Below, one piece after another: positions 1 to 11,339 of a stretch of 64,000 nt of DNA (positions are counted from its first letter, which is position 1; each line of letters opens with the position of its first letter). The position numbers and the translations under genes are program-made. Location: NCBI GenBank assembly GCA_903632075.3, contig CAHIKZ030000028.1, positions 111,001 to 175,000 of the forward strand. The letters are read 5' to 3'. Origin of the DNA: Acanthosepion pharaonis (Eukaryota; Mollusca; Cephalopoda; Sepiida; Sepiidae). The notes beneath the pieces are model-generated. The model saw nothing but the letters and a program-made list of their open reading frames with translations. It was not told the DNA's origin and made no database searches.

Positions 1-480
1 AGAATTTAACCCAAGTAAGATAGTAAAACCACAAAGACACAAGGGCTTACTGGGTGTAAAAGAATTACAAAACAGAAATATTATTAAAGAGCAAGAACAA
101 TAAAAGAGTAATCAGAAAGACAAGCAGATAACAACTGACATTACATTTCAATTTTTGAAGATCATGGCACTAGAAGAGAGTTCCACAAGCAAGAAGTGCG
201 AGAAAAGAAACTATTAGCATAGAACTTATGATTACATCTAGCCAATTGAACTGTAAATTGATGAGACCTTGTTGCCAATTTAGTACTAAAGCTTAAATTC
301 ATAAAGTCTAGGTAGGATAGCAAAAGATCTTATCAAACAATTACCATAAAAAAATATTTATAGAAAAGACACAGGGAAACAACTTTACAGTGGTGGGAAA
401 GTGACTGAAGCTGAGATGCCAGGTCAAGACCAATAATATTGCTGATTCATTTTTGGATTTTATCAAGAATCTCTAAATAT
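1..480 (-). mobile_element. LINE family A, 3' fragment, antisense (jockey-like)
   Basis: Read on the minus strand, this matches the same consensus as the copy at 33880-34415. It covers the last part of a reverse-transcriptase ORF, a non-coding tail and the phrase about GTGGCTTTAT..GCCTTG near the 3' end. It is degraded, with stops, and probably runs off the left edge of the window. Confidence 0.7.
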
Positions 481-519
481 ATAGCAGGAACACAGGATTA
501 TATTTCAGGAATCAAAAGA

Positions 520-566
520 GACATAATCATCCAAGTGTGTATCATGTATGGCACTTAACTAACAAA
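520..566 (+). repeat. SINE family 1 tail fragment
   Basis: The words AATCATCCAAGTGTGTATCATG and TGGCACTTAAC resemble the 3' tail of the fuller SINE copy at 47108-47420. Only the tail is visible. Confidence 0.4.
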
Positions 567-2311
567 CTGATTTTTAATCACAAAATATTCTTAAATAGTA
601 AGCCAAGTCATCACTTGTGACGATACTTGAAGTAATATCTCCAACTCTTATCCTATGTGTACTGAGGATAAGTTACATCTGGTCCAAAATGATCATTCCA
701 TGATCAGGTGGATATGCAGTCTATCATCAAGTTCACAATCTTCTCCAATTTTTTTAAAAGAAGCGGTTCATCCCTTATTAGTTTCTTGGTTTGGGTTTCT
801 GGTTCCTTCTAAATTCTACCTCAACTCTATACTCCTAACATCTCCGTCTGAGCTCTGACTATTTTTTTTTCTTCCTGGTCTTTTGAACAGGAGTAGAGGT
901 CACTTGTTTCCTGTTTAGGATTGGGTTTCTGGCTCTTTCCAAAGTCTACTACATGTTATTCATGAATTAAATCTTGAACTCTTCAAGTCTAAAGTTATCT
1001 TTCCTGCATAGCCCCAAGAACTTCACTTCTTGTCATTTCTTACCCTAATGCAACACTACACAGTAACCCTCTACCTTGAGTGGCTCCTGGGCCATGCTAT
1101 TGGGTGGCCATTAGTTAAAATAAAACCTGATGACAAAAGTTAACATGGTTTAACTGTATAAATATCTTTACACATCTTCTCTTGATGAGAGCATTATTGT
1201 TTGGACATGTACAATGAAATAATTCAAGGCTGAAGCAGCATACTGAGCTTAATACTGAGAGAAGTCCTGGCAAAGAAAATATGGAAAGAAGGTGCCAGCA
1301 AAAATCTCAAGAAATTGAAGTTGAAACTGGTATAAACATTCTTTAAAAATTAAAAAGTTGAACAGATTTATGCTTATATTCTAGAATTAAATTTGCTAAA
1401 TACATCCTATCACGCCATAACAATTTCTTTGATTTTTATAGTTTTGACTTCCAAACCATCATCAACAAATTGTTACATCTTGATGGTACTTGTCTTTTTA
1501 AAAAAGTAAGCAATTTATGGGAGAGCAATTTGCTCATGTTAATTATGATGGCATGACAGTGACAAGACCTTTTGTTGGGATATCTGTAACAATAGAGCAG
1601 TGCAAAAGGAACTGAATTCATAATTTCTTTTTTTTAAGGATAGTATAAACAGCCTCAGTGAAAATTTGAATAGTTCCCTGGATTTGCTTATCCTGCTGGC
1701 AACTTTTATACGACCCAATATCCAATAATAAAAGCAGAAAGTGATAACTTCTTCTTCTACTCTGATCTCATTAGTGTTGTTAGATTTATAAATAAACGTG
1801 GAAAAATAAAATCAATGAAAAATCAATGAAAATAAAACTGGAACAATTTTGAGAAATACAATAAGCCCTTGATTTAATATCCCTTAATTTAAGGAATCAC
1901 TCCTAGGTCATGTGGGCCTTTAAGAACTTTTTTTTTTTTTATTGAATGAAGTTAGATAAATGTTACAACAAATTATTCATAGAGTCCTTGTTAAGTTACT
2001 AGGTATATGTCAACCTTGTTAGCTAGAAATGGATTGACTGATTTGTATTTTTATGGTTTATTAACCTTTTGTGGTTTATTTAAAGCTAAAACATATTTTG
2101 GATTGTAAAAATAATTTTTTTTTTTGCAAGTGAATATTGCATTAACAATTTTTTTGTCTTTTCGGCTTTTAAAATATCACCCAAGTTACATGTAATGTTA
2201 TTTGGTAGCCAATTTTTATTTCAATATCTTTCCTTATTTTCCATTTGACTTAAATTAACAATTTTTTTTGAGATAATAATGAATTTTCCAGACAAAATCA
2301 TACTATTTAAC
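567..2311. other. Intergenic or intronic sequence, no recognised gene
   Basis: AT-rich single-copy-looking sequence with short A and T runs. I found no exon with splice borders and no further RASSF motif on either strand. Confidence 0.5.
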
Positions 2312-2470
2312 CCATAGGTGGAGGGAAGAAAAGATGAATTGATACCTTTCCCAAGAGTATCTGCACATAAGTAAATGTAAGAAACTCAACTGGAGTTTGA
2401 ACTCGGCCCTCTGATTTTTAATTCCAAGCTAATACCTATTACATTGCCCACACGTCAATAGTGGTCAACA
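2312..2470 (-). mobile_element. SINE family 1, partial, antisense
   Basis: The minus strand carries the tRNA-like B-box region (GAGTTTGAACTCC-like on the plus strand) followed by the family phrase for TTGGGAAAGGTATCAATTCATC. It shares this with copies at 25975, 27192 and 48375. Confidence 0.6.
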
Positions 2471-2514
2471 ATACAGCTTAGATGATGTCAAGCAGAGGAA
2501 CAAGATATTATCAA

Positions 2515-2978
2515 TGGTTGAGGTCAATTTGGCTTAGACAGAAATTTGTCAGGATAAGGTGGATAATTTAAGCAAGGTCTATATTATAAAACTGTTTATT
2601 AAACATTTTGAATATCAGTCAAATCATTTGAAAAAGTTTTTCAGACTATCATTCATTACCAGAATGATTTGGTTGATCCATTCTACAGCCTTCTTCATGT
2701 GAACAATTCAGACACTGAGAAAGTAAGAGATATCTTCCCATCTCAATGATTTGGGTTGTTTAATGTATAGCCAAGGTCACTTGCTTATTGCAAACAACTT
2801 CTCTCAGTGACCTACTCAGTGCAGATTACATCTACAGAACCCCCTTCCAAAAATAACCTTGCAATATGAGCAAGGAAAAGTATGTACAATTGTTTTATTT
2901 GATAGTTTGTACAGTTTAATGTACCATTGGTCATTTGTGTGCTGTTTTAGATTTAACATAACAATGTTCATTAAATGT
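2515..2978 (+). repeat. Left copy of a 460-bp dispersed repeat, inverted partner at 13595-14058
   Basis: This copy begins GGTTGAGGTCAATTTGG and ends near AACAATGTTCATTAAATG. It includes CACTTGCTTATTGCAAACAA and AGAACCCCCTTCCAAAAATA. The reverse complement of 13595-14058 matches nearly base for base with a few small gaps. There are no protein features. Confidence 0.85.
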
Positions 2979-3084
2979 GCTGATCTATAGAACTTACTCC
3001 TTTATGAAATTAGGGATTTGTTGGATTTAAGGAACACACACTACCCCTTCCCATTAATTCTTTAAATCAGTGTTTTACTGTAAT

Positions 3085-3240
3085 TTAAGACTTTTCAGCT
3101 TTTAAAATAGCACCCTAGTTACATGTAATGTTATTTGGTAGCCAATTTTTATTTTGATGTCTTTCCTTATTTTCCATTTGACTTAAATGCTCTTAAATTT
3201 CCACCTATGGTTGATATTATTTGGTTAAAATATATAAAGA
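3085..3240. repeat. Local duplicate of sequence at 2158-2260
   Basis: Both stretches share CTTTTAAAATA.CACCC.AGTTACATGTAATGTTATTTGGTAGCC and the phrase that follows, TTTTTATTT..ATGTCTTTCCTTATTTTCC with small changes. It is a short direct repeat about 950 bp apart. Confidence 0.7.
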
Positions 3241-3662
3241 CAACAGGTGCAATTTTTACTTTCAAACAATTTTATTTTTTTAAAAATTCTACTGTCAGGT
3301 TTAAATGTTACACAAAATTCTTCAAAAGAACATGAATACAATTTGTAATAAGTGTTGTGGGTTACTCCACTTGGCTTTGTCAAACATGCCTGTTAGAACT
3401 GCACTGTTTAAGTTTATAAAAAAGTCAAACATTTCCTTCATCTTTCTCTCTGTTTTTCCTCTTGCTTTCAGATGTAGCCCATAAATATTTATGGTAAAAT
3501 ATTCACCCAACTCATATCCAAAGTGATGATTACCACAACAAATTGGTGATTTTTACACGAACATCCTAGAATCCTGCAACAGTGTAAAAACTATTATGGG
3601 ATAGAGGTAGTAATTTTAATTATTTTAGCTTACCGTTATTAATTGTAGCAGTGTCAACTTAC
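3240..3662. other. Intron after the RA-domain exon, nothing further recognised
   Basis: It starts at the GTAAGT donor on the minus strand. I saw no other exon and no clear repeat. Confidence 0.5.
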
Positions 3663-3856
3663 CTATCAACATGAATTGATTTGACTGTGTCCCTTGGCAT
3701 ATAGAATGAGATGGATTGGGTGTTCTGTTCAACAATATGTTCCCGTGTTAGCACTTCATAAATTGAAGGCGGCCGGGCCCCTAGAGACATTGTAATTGGT
3801 CGAATCAAGTTCAGGGTCACCTTGATGAAACCTTGGAATGTTTCTCCATCTGACTC
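3663..3856 (-). CDS. RASSF1/3/5-type gene, internal exon encoding the start of the Ras-association domain
   Basis: RASSF1, 3 and 5 are scaffold proteins that bind Ras-like GTPases through an RA domain and MST/Hippo kinases through a C-terminal SARAH helix. On the minus strand this 194-nt exon follows a TTTTTTGTAG acceptor and ends at a strong GTAAGT donor. It starts in phase 0 and ends in phase 2, and gives 64 residues without a stop. The motifs GFIKVTLNLIRP, RPPSIYEV and SFYMPRDTVKSIHV match the entry into the RA domain of human RASSF1 (GFIKVQLKLVRP, KPPSL, SFYLPKDAVKHLHV). The last two bases, AG, would complete a Ser or Arg codon, which agrees with the Ser that follows HVL in the family. 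The exon is much richer in GC than the surrounding intron. The remaining RA and SARAH exons were not found between 1 and 3662. Family assignment is firm; the exact paralogue is not. Confidence 0.93.
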
Positions 3857-3860
3857 CTAC

Positions 3861-4950
3861 AAAAAAATAAAGAAAAAAACAAAAATCTTTAAATGTAATT
3901 CAAACATTAAAACAAAACTTTTCCAGCTTTCTTAAAAGAAAAAAAATAATACATTAAAATTTTTTTTGTTATTTAAGAACTCAAGGATAATTAGAAAGTG
4001 TCATAATCCTTCTCCTGTTAATGATTTCTAGCCAACCTTTTAACCAATCAAAATTGTTTTATTCAGTGCAAATAGCCATTTCTGACTGTAATTGAAAAAA
4101 AAATTGAATTTGTCATATTGGTCATGTATTCCATTTTGGATATCAAACTTTTTTTTTCATTTGTTTTATGTTGGATCCAACTTTTTCTTTATAAAAAGAT
4201 ACTTGTGTGTAATTAAGGAATTATAATTTTAAATTCTGAGACAAATATTTATCCATCTTGGATTTTGAATAATGATCTCTGACTTGAAATAATTTATGTA
4301 CCTCAATGTTTTTCAAGATGGAAACTATAACTTTTATCAGTTAAAAATATTATTTCCTTAAATTAAGATACAAATTTTGCCAATAAAACAATTTTATTTT
4401 TCACAATGTCACAGAAGTATGTTGATTATCTGTTTTGACAGAAATGTGATTACAATGGAATTTTGATAAATAGATTATCTTAAAATTATGCGTTTTTTTG
4501 CTTTATATTTAAGAATAAGAATTTTACACAGTCAGCCTAATTCTAACAATCAGGCATTGGCTAATCAATGAAAAAGTTAATTAATTCAAGCATTTTTCTA
4601 TCACTTTGTAAAAATTATGCAAGCTTGTAAAATTTTTCATTTGTAATAAACTAACATCACAGTTCATTGAGTGAAGTGATATATTAATCAACTTTTTATA
4701 AAACAAAACAATTGAGACATTTTGTTCTGTTATTTTCATAAAGAATATACAAAATTAGGACTATATATATATATATATAATGATTATATGAGGTAGAATC
4801 CTCAGAGCAAGAGAATGATTATCCAGAATTACAAATAATTTCTCAAATGACAGAAAGAGATTAAACAACAATGTAAAAAGTGTTTAAAATTATCCATGTA
4901 GGTAATTAGTTTAATATTCAAAATAAATTAGTGTGAATTTTTGATGAAGA
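3861..4950. other. Intron sequence, nothing recognised
   Basis: AT-rich, with a short TA run at about 4762-4780. No splice-bordered frame on either strand. Confidence 0.5.
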
Positions 4951-5235
4951 GTTGTCATTATTAACTTTATTTACACTCTAACTAATATCCTCATCTTTGT
5001 TGTTATCACAATATTTCAGCAGTTATGTCCTCTGGCGTTCTTCATATGCCTGCTGATCTGGGTAACCTTCAGAGAATTTCAAACTGAACTGTTTATTTAA
5101 TCTAAATGGTAGAACCTACAATTACTATGTCACTAAATTCACAAACTACTCCTCTAGGCTATTGTCCTGAAATGTTGTAATGGTAGCAACAAAGATGAGG
5201 ATATTTGTCCTAAAAGAAATAATGTAAATAAAACT
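4950..5235. repeat. Foldback of repeat family C
   Basis: The left arm reads ATCCTCATCTTTGTTGTTAT then a CACAATATTTCAGC-like word. The right arm returns as CTGAAATGTTGTAATGG and AACAAAGATGAGGATAT. The same words recur at 21640, 32906, 44995, 57486 and 63535. Arms are about 60 bp. Confidence 0.7.
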
Positions 5236-5564
5236 AAATCCATTGGAAAATGTATTCATTTTTGCATCTATCAGATCATAGTATACAGCTTGGTACAATT
5301 AATATACTTATATGCAATATACTTGCGAAGAAACAACATAACCAAATCGTTTTTTATTAAAATTTTTACAAATAACAGACCAGACACACACTTTTTTTTA
5401 AACTTTTGAAAAGTCAGATTAACTTAGTCTTTAATCAAGTTATTATGATTAATTCATGCAGAAAATTCAGATGACTAAACTACGGCACACACCATTTGAT
5501 GAGAAAGTAGGAATTGACGAGATATTTAAATCAAAAGTAATGATTACTAAGAGGAGCTAGAATA

Positions 5565-6065
5565 GATTTTTTTTAATCAATTCACTCCAAGCAAGATGAT
5601 AAAGCCACTAAGATGCAATGGGTTACTGAGCTACTGGAAGTAACTTCCCTGAGCATTTTCTGTAAATACTTTCATGGTAAAATGAAACCAGGGATAAATA
5701 TTTTCATGGTAACTGTTTTGATGAACTTTCCACTATGGTATTTAGTCATTATGAATTTAAGCCCAGTACTAGATTAGCGACAAGGTCTCATCATTTTACA
5801 GTTGAAACAGCTAGATGTAACTGTAAGTTCTATGCTGACAGGATCTTCTCTTGCACTTCTCGCTTGTGGAATTCTCTTCTGGCTACTTGCTTCCCAGTCA
5901 ACTTTGATTTTCAAAAATTTAAATGCAATGTCAATCGTCATCTTCTGTCTTCTTAATTTTTGCTCTTTTACTATCATCTCTCCTTAATAGTAGTTTTTCT
6001 CATACTCTCTAACACACAGCAACACCTTGTGTCCTAGTGGCTTTATTGCCTTGCTTCAGGTGAAA
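5565..6065 (+). mobile_element. LINE family A, 3' end, with an inverted stub at its left edge
   Basis: From about 5735 an open frame gives STRLATRSHHFTVETARCN, FSCTSRLWNSLLATCFPVNF and FKCNVNRHLLSS, the C-terminal signature of jockey-like LINE reverse transcriptases in molluscs. The tail ends near TTGTGTCCTAGTGGCTTTAT. At 5565-5635 a short piece of the same 3' tail occurs in the opposite direction. No full ORF remains. Confidence 0.8.
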
Positions 6066-6329
6066 TGAGAAGGAAAAGACTTTAGAAACTCAATAATAGT
6101 ATAAATTTCAGAGTTCAGGTGAGGACATTAGAAATCTAGAGTTGGAATTTAGGAGGAACATGAAATAAGGGATAAGCCTTTTCAAAAAACTCCTTTTCAA
6201 AAAGACTGGGGAGGTGTGTGGGCCAAACGATAAGTGAACCTATCTACTACAGATGTTTTGCCACTAACTTTCATGATCAGTATCTTAACACCATCCTCTG
6301 TTAAAACATCTAGATATTTAAATTTTAAA

Positions 6330-6855
6330 ATCCAAAGGTACATTGGGATAGTAAAAGATGCCTTCCAAAAGTTAAGTAAAGTATTAAGAAACAGGAAAAT
6401 TTCATTAGAAACAAAGAAAATAGTGAACTGTTATATAATATTGGTCCTCGTATATAACAGTGAATGTTGAACAATCTCATCACAGATAGAGAAGAGATTT
6501 GAGGCAACAGAAATGTGGATCTACAGAAGGATGCTGAGAAATATCATGAACCCAATATGCGAGACACAACAAAGATTTAGAGAAAATGGAAACAAAAGGG
6601 ACACTTATATGGAGCATCAGAAAGAAATACTTGAAATTTTGGGGGCAGATAATGAGGAAAGAGAGCTCAGAAAATTTGACACTCAAAGGAGGTATTGAAG
6701 GCTAGAGGGACAGAGTGCATAACCTACTTAACAAGTTTATATAAATGGATGGTAGAACAGGGATTAAGAGATATAGCAAAAAGACTACTAAAGGTTACAA
6801 ATGTTAGGAAGTTGTGGAGAGCCATGATTGCCTAATTTGAATAACTATAGAATTG
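6330..6855 (+). pseudogene. LINE family B (RTE-like endonuclease-reverse transcriptase), C-terminal remnant
   Basis: One frame reads IGIVKDAFQKLSKVLRNRK, ISLETKKIVNCYIILVLVY, then NSEC, a TGA stop at 6468-6470, then TISSQIEKRFEATEMWIYRR and MLRNIM. The family has Trp after SEC/SEA, so TGG has probably become TGA. A second stop follows RRY at about 6698, and the tail continues to KLWRAMIA-like sequence. It is the post-RT domain of an endonuclease-RT LINE, dead in place. Copies recur in both orientations through the window. Confidence 0.82.
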
Positions 6856-7002
6856 TGATCATAAATGTTAAAGTAATCTTCTATAAATTCGAAATAAAAT
6901 ATTCATTATTTGTTTCATAGCATATTAGGAAAAAAAGGCACTCATTTTAAATGCAACCATATGTATATTTAATGGGAGGTAACTCTCAAAATAGGATGTG
7001 CA

Positions 7003-7198
7003 GGTCAAGTTATTAGCATGGAATTGACAAGCCAAATTCAAATTTTAGCAGAGGCTCTTGTGTTCACTTTTGTTCCAATGCCTTTGGGAAAGAGATGAAT
7101 ACATCACTTTCTACACAGCCATGGGTTAAATAGAAGGATAGATTGGGTTTCCTAGCCTTGAGTGACAGCCAGTCTAGGAGAAGGAAAATTCTTTTTCT
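7003..7198 (+). mobile_element. SINE family 1, partial
   Basis: It has TTCAAATTTTAGCAG at the B-box position, GGGAAAGAGATGAATAC, GGGTTAAATAGAAGGATAGA and the closing phrase GCCAGTCTAGGAGAAGGA, in the order seen at 21838 and 52592. Confidence 0.65.
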
Positions 7199-7800
7199 TT
7201 TTTTTTTTTTAAATCATTTCACTCACAGCAATAAAGCTACTAAGACAAAAGGGGTTACTGAATGTGAAAGAATAAGAAAAAGTAAGAAGAAGAGCAGGAA
7301 TTAAGACAGAAGATAACAAATGGCATTGCAATAAAACCTTTATCACTCTGTATGTGACTTCATTTGCTGTACAAAAAGTTTATCCTGCCATTAAAGTGTG
7401 TTTGAATTTCATAGATGTGTTGTCATATCCTGCTATGGCAACAAAAAACAACTGAGTGAAATTAACAATAAGGATACTGCAATGAGAATCCTTGAAAAAG
7501 AATGCAGTAGAAAGGCAAGTGATATTAATAATGCAGAGTACTAAAGGTTAACTCTTTGAAGCTCAACATTAACTGGAAAATAAAGAGTTGGAAGAGAGTT
7601 CCACACATGAGAAGTACAGTAGAAAAACTGTTGGCATAGAACTTATATTTATTTCTATCAATTTCAAGTGTAAAATGGTGAGACCTAGCTGCCAATCTAG
7701 TAATGTGCTTAAATTCATAAAGTCAAGGTACCAAAAAGGAAAGAATTCTGAATTCCAAATTGTGTCAACAGAAAACTACTCCACTATTGTTCCCAAGAAG
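7199..7800 (-). mobile_element. LINE family A, antisense, interrupted by an insertion
   Basis: The minus strand has the LINE A 3' tail at 7199-7340. About 240 bp of unrelated DNA follows, and the same LINE resumes at about 7580 with the antisense of the TSRLWNS region. A plus-strand open frame of 138 codons here is an antisense shadow. Confidence 0.7.
7341..7578. repeat. Insertion of unknown origin inside LINE A copy
   Basis: The flanking LINE A sequence is continuous in other copies (1-480, 24530-25120) but split here. The insert has no clear terminal repeats to the eye. Confidence 0.45.
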
Positions 7801-8547
7801 GCATGGCAATTTACACATATTAGTAGAAAGGGAAGCTGTATACAGCCATGGTCAGTTATGTGTCACTTGAAAGAACATGGCATGGAAAAAAACATAAAAC
7901 AAGAAAATGTCTGTGAGCAATTTGCATTTTCAAGATTTTCTCTAAGACATTTCAAAATTTCTGCTTGCATTGAAACTCAAATGGTCATGTCAGAAATTGG
8001 TTAGCTGAGATCTATTTTTGTAGCAAGCATCAAAATATTTTGTCTACAATTCAGATTATGAAAAATAGTCTGGATCTTTAACACAGCAGACATTTATAAA
8101 TAAATGAATGCCTATAATGATTGCCTGTAATGAATGTCTATAATGACCATGAAAACATTACTTATAATGAGATGCTTGTTTTTAAAACTGGAAAAAGATA
8201 TATTTTTATTTTATATAAAACTCTTCTCTTTTAGTTGATGAATTCATAGTAAAACAAGGAGACATCAAAAGCAGGGTAGATATTATACCTGACCTTTCCA
8301 TGAAGTCAGGATATAATACAAGGTCTTTTTTATGTGGGAGGTCCAGCACCTGTGACCACTGTCACACTGGCATTAATATTACACTGACCCCACCTCTCTT
8401 AATGTAATAAGGAAGTTGCTACCACTGTGTTAAAAATTCCTGTAATCAGGCACCTTCAAAATTTACTATATTTATAGGGGAAGAATGCATTACCACTACA
8501 TGGAGACTATTGGTTTCACATTTCAATGCAATCTTCAAAAGTCTCTC

Positions 8548-8551
<4 letters not shown>

Positions 8552-8607
<56 letters not shown>
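8552..8607. repeat. TA microsatellite
   Basis: Uninterrupted TA run of about 56 bp, followed after 180 bp by a second run. Confidence 0.95.
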
Positions 8608-8610
<3 letters not shown>

Positions 8611-8786
8611 TGAACAATAAGAAAATAAAAATTAAAAATTAAAATCTTTGGACACACTGGGTTGTAGATTAATATTCTTTTTTTTTTTATTATTATTCCA
8701 TTTAGATTCTCGACTAGTTTTGACCAAAATGGCCATCATCGGGAGGAGAAATATTTCTGCTTGCTGGTAGCAGTGAACTACAGAAA

Positions 8787-8789
<3 letters not shown>

Positions 8790-8843
<54 letters not shown>
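8790..8843. repeat. TA microsatellite
   Basis: Uninterrupted TA run of about 54 bp, directly left of the foldback at 8860-9020. Confidence 0.95.
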
Positions 8844-8845
<2 letters not shown>

Positions 8846-8859
8846 AAGGAAAAAAACTT

Positions 8860-9020
8860 CACACATCTTGAAAAGTTTGATAATAGATTTATTTCAGCAG
8901 GTAAGTTTTTTTAATACCTGTCTCATCAGACTGGAATTACAATTGTAATTCCAGTCTGAAGAGGCAGGTATTAAAAACTTACCTGCTGAAATAAATTTAT
9001 TATCAGTTTTTTTTTCCTTT
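8860..9020. repeat. Foldback (inverted repeat) with hammerhead-like core on both arms
   Basis: The arms read AGACTGGAATTACAATTG and its complement at the centre, then AGGTATT, AACTTACCTGCTGAAATAAAT and TTATTATC outward. Right arm on plus: core CTGAAGA at 8956-8962, an 8-bp hairpin to 8987, GAA, then a 4-bp helix closing in ATC. Left arm on minus has the canonical CTGATGA. A matching stem I is missing. Confidence 0.85.
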
Positions 9021-9095
9021 GATGTGTATCATATTGCTCTGTATACACTGAGCTCTCTTCATGGATCTATCTTTTTAATATTTTGTATTAAAAAT
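9021..9095 (+). repeat. Tail repeat T downstream of a foldback
   Basis: CATATTGCTCTGTATAC and TGAGCTCTCTTCATGGATC recur after the foldback at 59795-59990 (CATATTGCTCTGTATAA, TTGAGCTCTCCTTTGTGGAT), and in weaker form at 19450, 35312 and 63001. Confidence 0.7.
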
Positions 9096-9600
9096 ACATA
9101 CTTGGATTATCCTTTCCACAATTACAGATCTGATCTGTAACATAGTTGGGTTTATCAGCATCTAAAATGGTCCAATTACCAGGCTCTGCTTATGAAGAGG
9201 GTGGTAGAATTAAAAACAAAATCTGTCAAAAGGCAGATGAATCATTTCATGGGATCAATGTCCATCTAGCAAAGGCACAGGGATGTAGAAATACCTGGGT
9301 TGGTGTCCAGGTGTATGGTAATCCCATTGGAAATGTTGGACCCCTCAGCCTTTGTTAAGGTATCCAACTAAGACAATGGAAAACTATAATATAACACCTA
9401 TAACATCTATAACATTTGACAACACCCAACAATGTTGATTAGTGGTTCTTTTTGGTTGCATGCTTCTCTTGTTCAGATAGTGGGATCAACCCAGTGCCAC
9501 ATCTTTGGCATTGCTTAATACCATAAATCACAACTGATTCTTGCTCTGGTTTCTTATGATGGCCATATGCAACAACAAGGCGCCAGCCATTATACATACA
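9096..9600. other. Intron sequence of moderate complexity, unrecognised
   Basis: A plus-strand frame of 70 codons at 9146-9358 has no recognisable motif and no splice borders that I trust. The stretch is GC-richer than its surroundings and may be an old repeat. Confidence 0.4.
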
Positions 9601-9603
9601 CAT

Positions 9604-10055
9604 ATATGGGCACATGGCTGAGTGGTTAGAAAACTTGCTTTCTTACCATGAGAACCGGTTCGAATCTCACCATGATCAATTTGTCAGGAAGGTGACTTTT
9701 TGATGTTATCGGACTGGAGGGGGTCAATCCCAGTTTGCAGCACCTTTAGAAAGTGCCTGAAAATGATATCACGGGTTGATCCAAGCCTTGTGAGCAAAAT
9801 TGGGTAGATAGAACCACTGGGTGTCATTGATAGCTGGTGCTAGCTTGAAGTCACAAGTCATCACACTAGATAACTAGGCCTTAGTTTTCTTTCCCAAAAA
9901 CTTTAAATAAGGTCTGCTCAGAATAGTTGCAGTATAAACTACAGGTGGGCTCTGTGGGTGTTGAATAAACACAAATGAACCTGAGCAAGCATCTGCAATA
10001 GGTATTGGCTAGCCGCCCTAGAAGATGGGTATCCTCAAATACGAGTGGCCAGCTA
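9604..10055 (+). mobile_element. tRNA-headed SINE, family 2, near full length
   Basis: The head GGGCACATGGCTGAGTGGTT has a pol III A box (TGGCTGAGTGG). The B box GGTTCGAATCT lies at about 9656. The body holds GGGTCAATCCCAGTTTGC, CACAAGTCATCACAC and the 3' phrase GGTCTGCTCAGAATAGTTGC, then TTGAATAAACACAAATG. The element ends in a TA run. Copies: antisense at 30480-30875, 3' part at 63225-63500. Confidence 0.82.
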
Positions 10056-10062
10056 TACATAC

Positions 10063-10063
<1 letters not shown>

Positions 10064-10129
<66 letters not shown>
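10064..10129. repeat. TA microsatellite
   Basis: About 66 bp, at the 3' end of the family 2 SINE. Confidence 0.95.
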
Positions 10130-10133
<4 letters not shown>

Positions 10134-11238
10134 GTTTAGTTTATTAGAAAATCATATTGGGAGATACCCACAAAGACTAAGTTTTCTTACAAGCTGACAC
10201 ATTCTTTGATTACCACAGAACACTTTTACCTGCCTGTAACCAAAGAAAATTGTTTATTTCTTAATATCCTTTGAGTTCTTTTACTGGAATCTTAATTAGA
10301 AGAAAGAATTTCAGTCATATACTAGCAGTAATTTGTAATATATTCTTGTTAACCCTTACGTTTGGATTTGAGACCTTTTTTTTTTTTTTAAATATAGTAA
10401 TGAGGGGTTTTCAGAAAAAAAAATGTATAAAGTTTTGCGTGAGGGATACCAAGATCTATATAGTTTATTTCAAATAAAAATGTATATTGGATAAAAGGAG
10501 CTTGACTAACCTCCAGTGAGAATAAGATACTCCACCCTATCAAAATGTCAGTCTACAATAATCAATTTGTGCATATTTTCAATAGCCAACAACTCTATAT
10601 AAGCAAAATAGTGAAAAATATATTAAAAATCAATTATCTGTATATTGACAAACAGACAACCATTATATTTGCTACAATTTTATATTCAGTAAGCAAGATG
10701 AACAAATTATATTTTTTCCATAGACACAAAACTAATAACTGATTTAAAATTAAAATAGAAAACCTTTTCTGAGGTAGTTTTCTGCATGTAAAATCCACAA
10801 TAACCAAGATATATAACTGTCAAGAAACATATACGAAGAAACAGTAAATTTTTCTAGTTATGTTATGAAAATAAACAATTTCATGAATTATTTATTTTAT
10901 TATTACTATAAACACGATATTTAGTGGGTACATGTGTTTGAAAAGACATTTCTGTTTTTTAAACACTGTAATTCAATGTTTATTGGCCTAGTCAATCAAG
11001 AGTCTTAATAAAGAAAATGTGCCTTTTATTAAAACTCTCAAAATGCCTTGGCTGGTAGATGTTGAATTATAATATTTATTAAACAGAAATGTCTCCTCAA
11101 ATGTTACATGAATCAAGTAAAAGTAGCATAAAGACAGATGATAAATAAAATACTTTAATTCCTTAGAAATTATTTATTTCCATAACTAGAAAAATTATAA
11201 ATAATTTTTATAAATAATTTCAACATCAAAGTTTGCTT
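10130..11238. other. Intron sequence, nothing recognised
   Basis: AT-rich, with short A and T runs. Small open frames here lack splice borders and sensible composition. Confidence 0.5.
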
Positions 11239-11239
11239 T

Positions 11240-11332
11240 TTGAAATTTCAATTTCATGCAAATTCAGTTGTTGAAATTCCAGTTTCATGCAAATTCAGTT
11301 TTTGAAATTTCATTTTCATGCAAATTCAGTCA
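11240..11332 (+). repeat. Three tandem 31-bp units, each with an ATGCAAAT octamer
   Basis: Each unit has TTGAAATT followed by TTTCATGCAAATTCAGT. The octamers lie at 11256, 11287 and 11318, exactly 31 bp apart. Confidence 0.9.
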
Positions 11333-11339
11333 AATATTT

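Noticed and set aside
1436..1621. Minus-strand frame as the next RASSF exon
   Set aside because: It lacks the expected RA-domain motifs (EVIEALLKKF-like) and splice borders.
7588..8004. 138-codon open frame on plus
   Set aside because: Its first third is the antisense of a LINE A copy and the rest has no motif, splice borders or coding composition.
8951..9010. Hammerhead-like core with 8-bp stem II and 4-bp stem III in the 8860 foldback
   Set aside because: Not called as a ribozyme because the strands that should form stem I do not pair. Kept only as a feature of the foldback.
9146..9358. 70-codon frame as a small gene
   Set aside because: No known motif, no plausible splice borders and no supporting neighbour. 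It may be an old repeat.
9604..9680. Possible true tRNA gene (A and B boxes present)
   Set aside because: The acceptor stem does not close and the sequence continues into a SINE body shared with two other loci.
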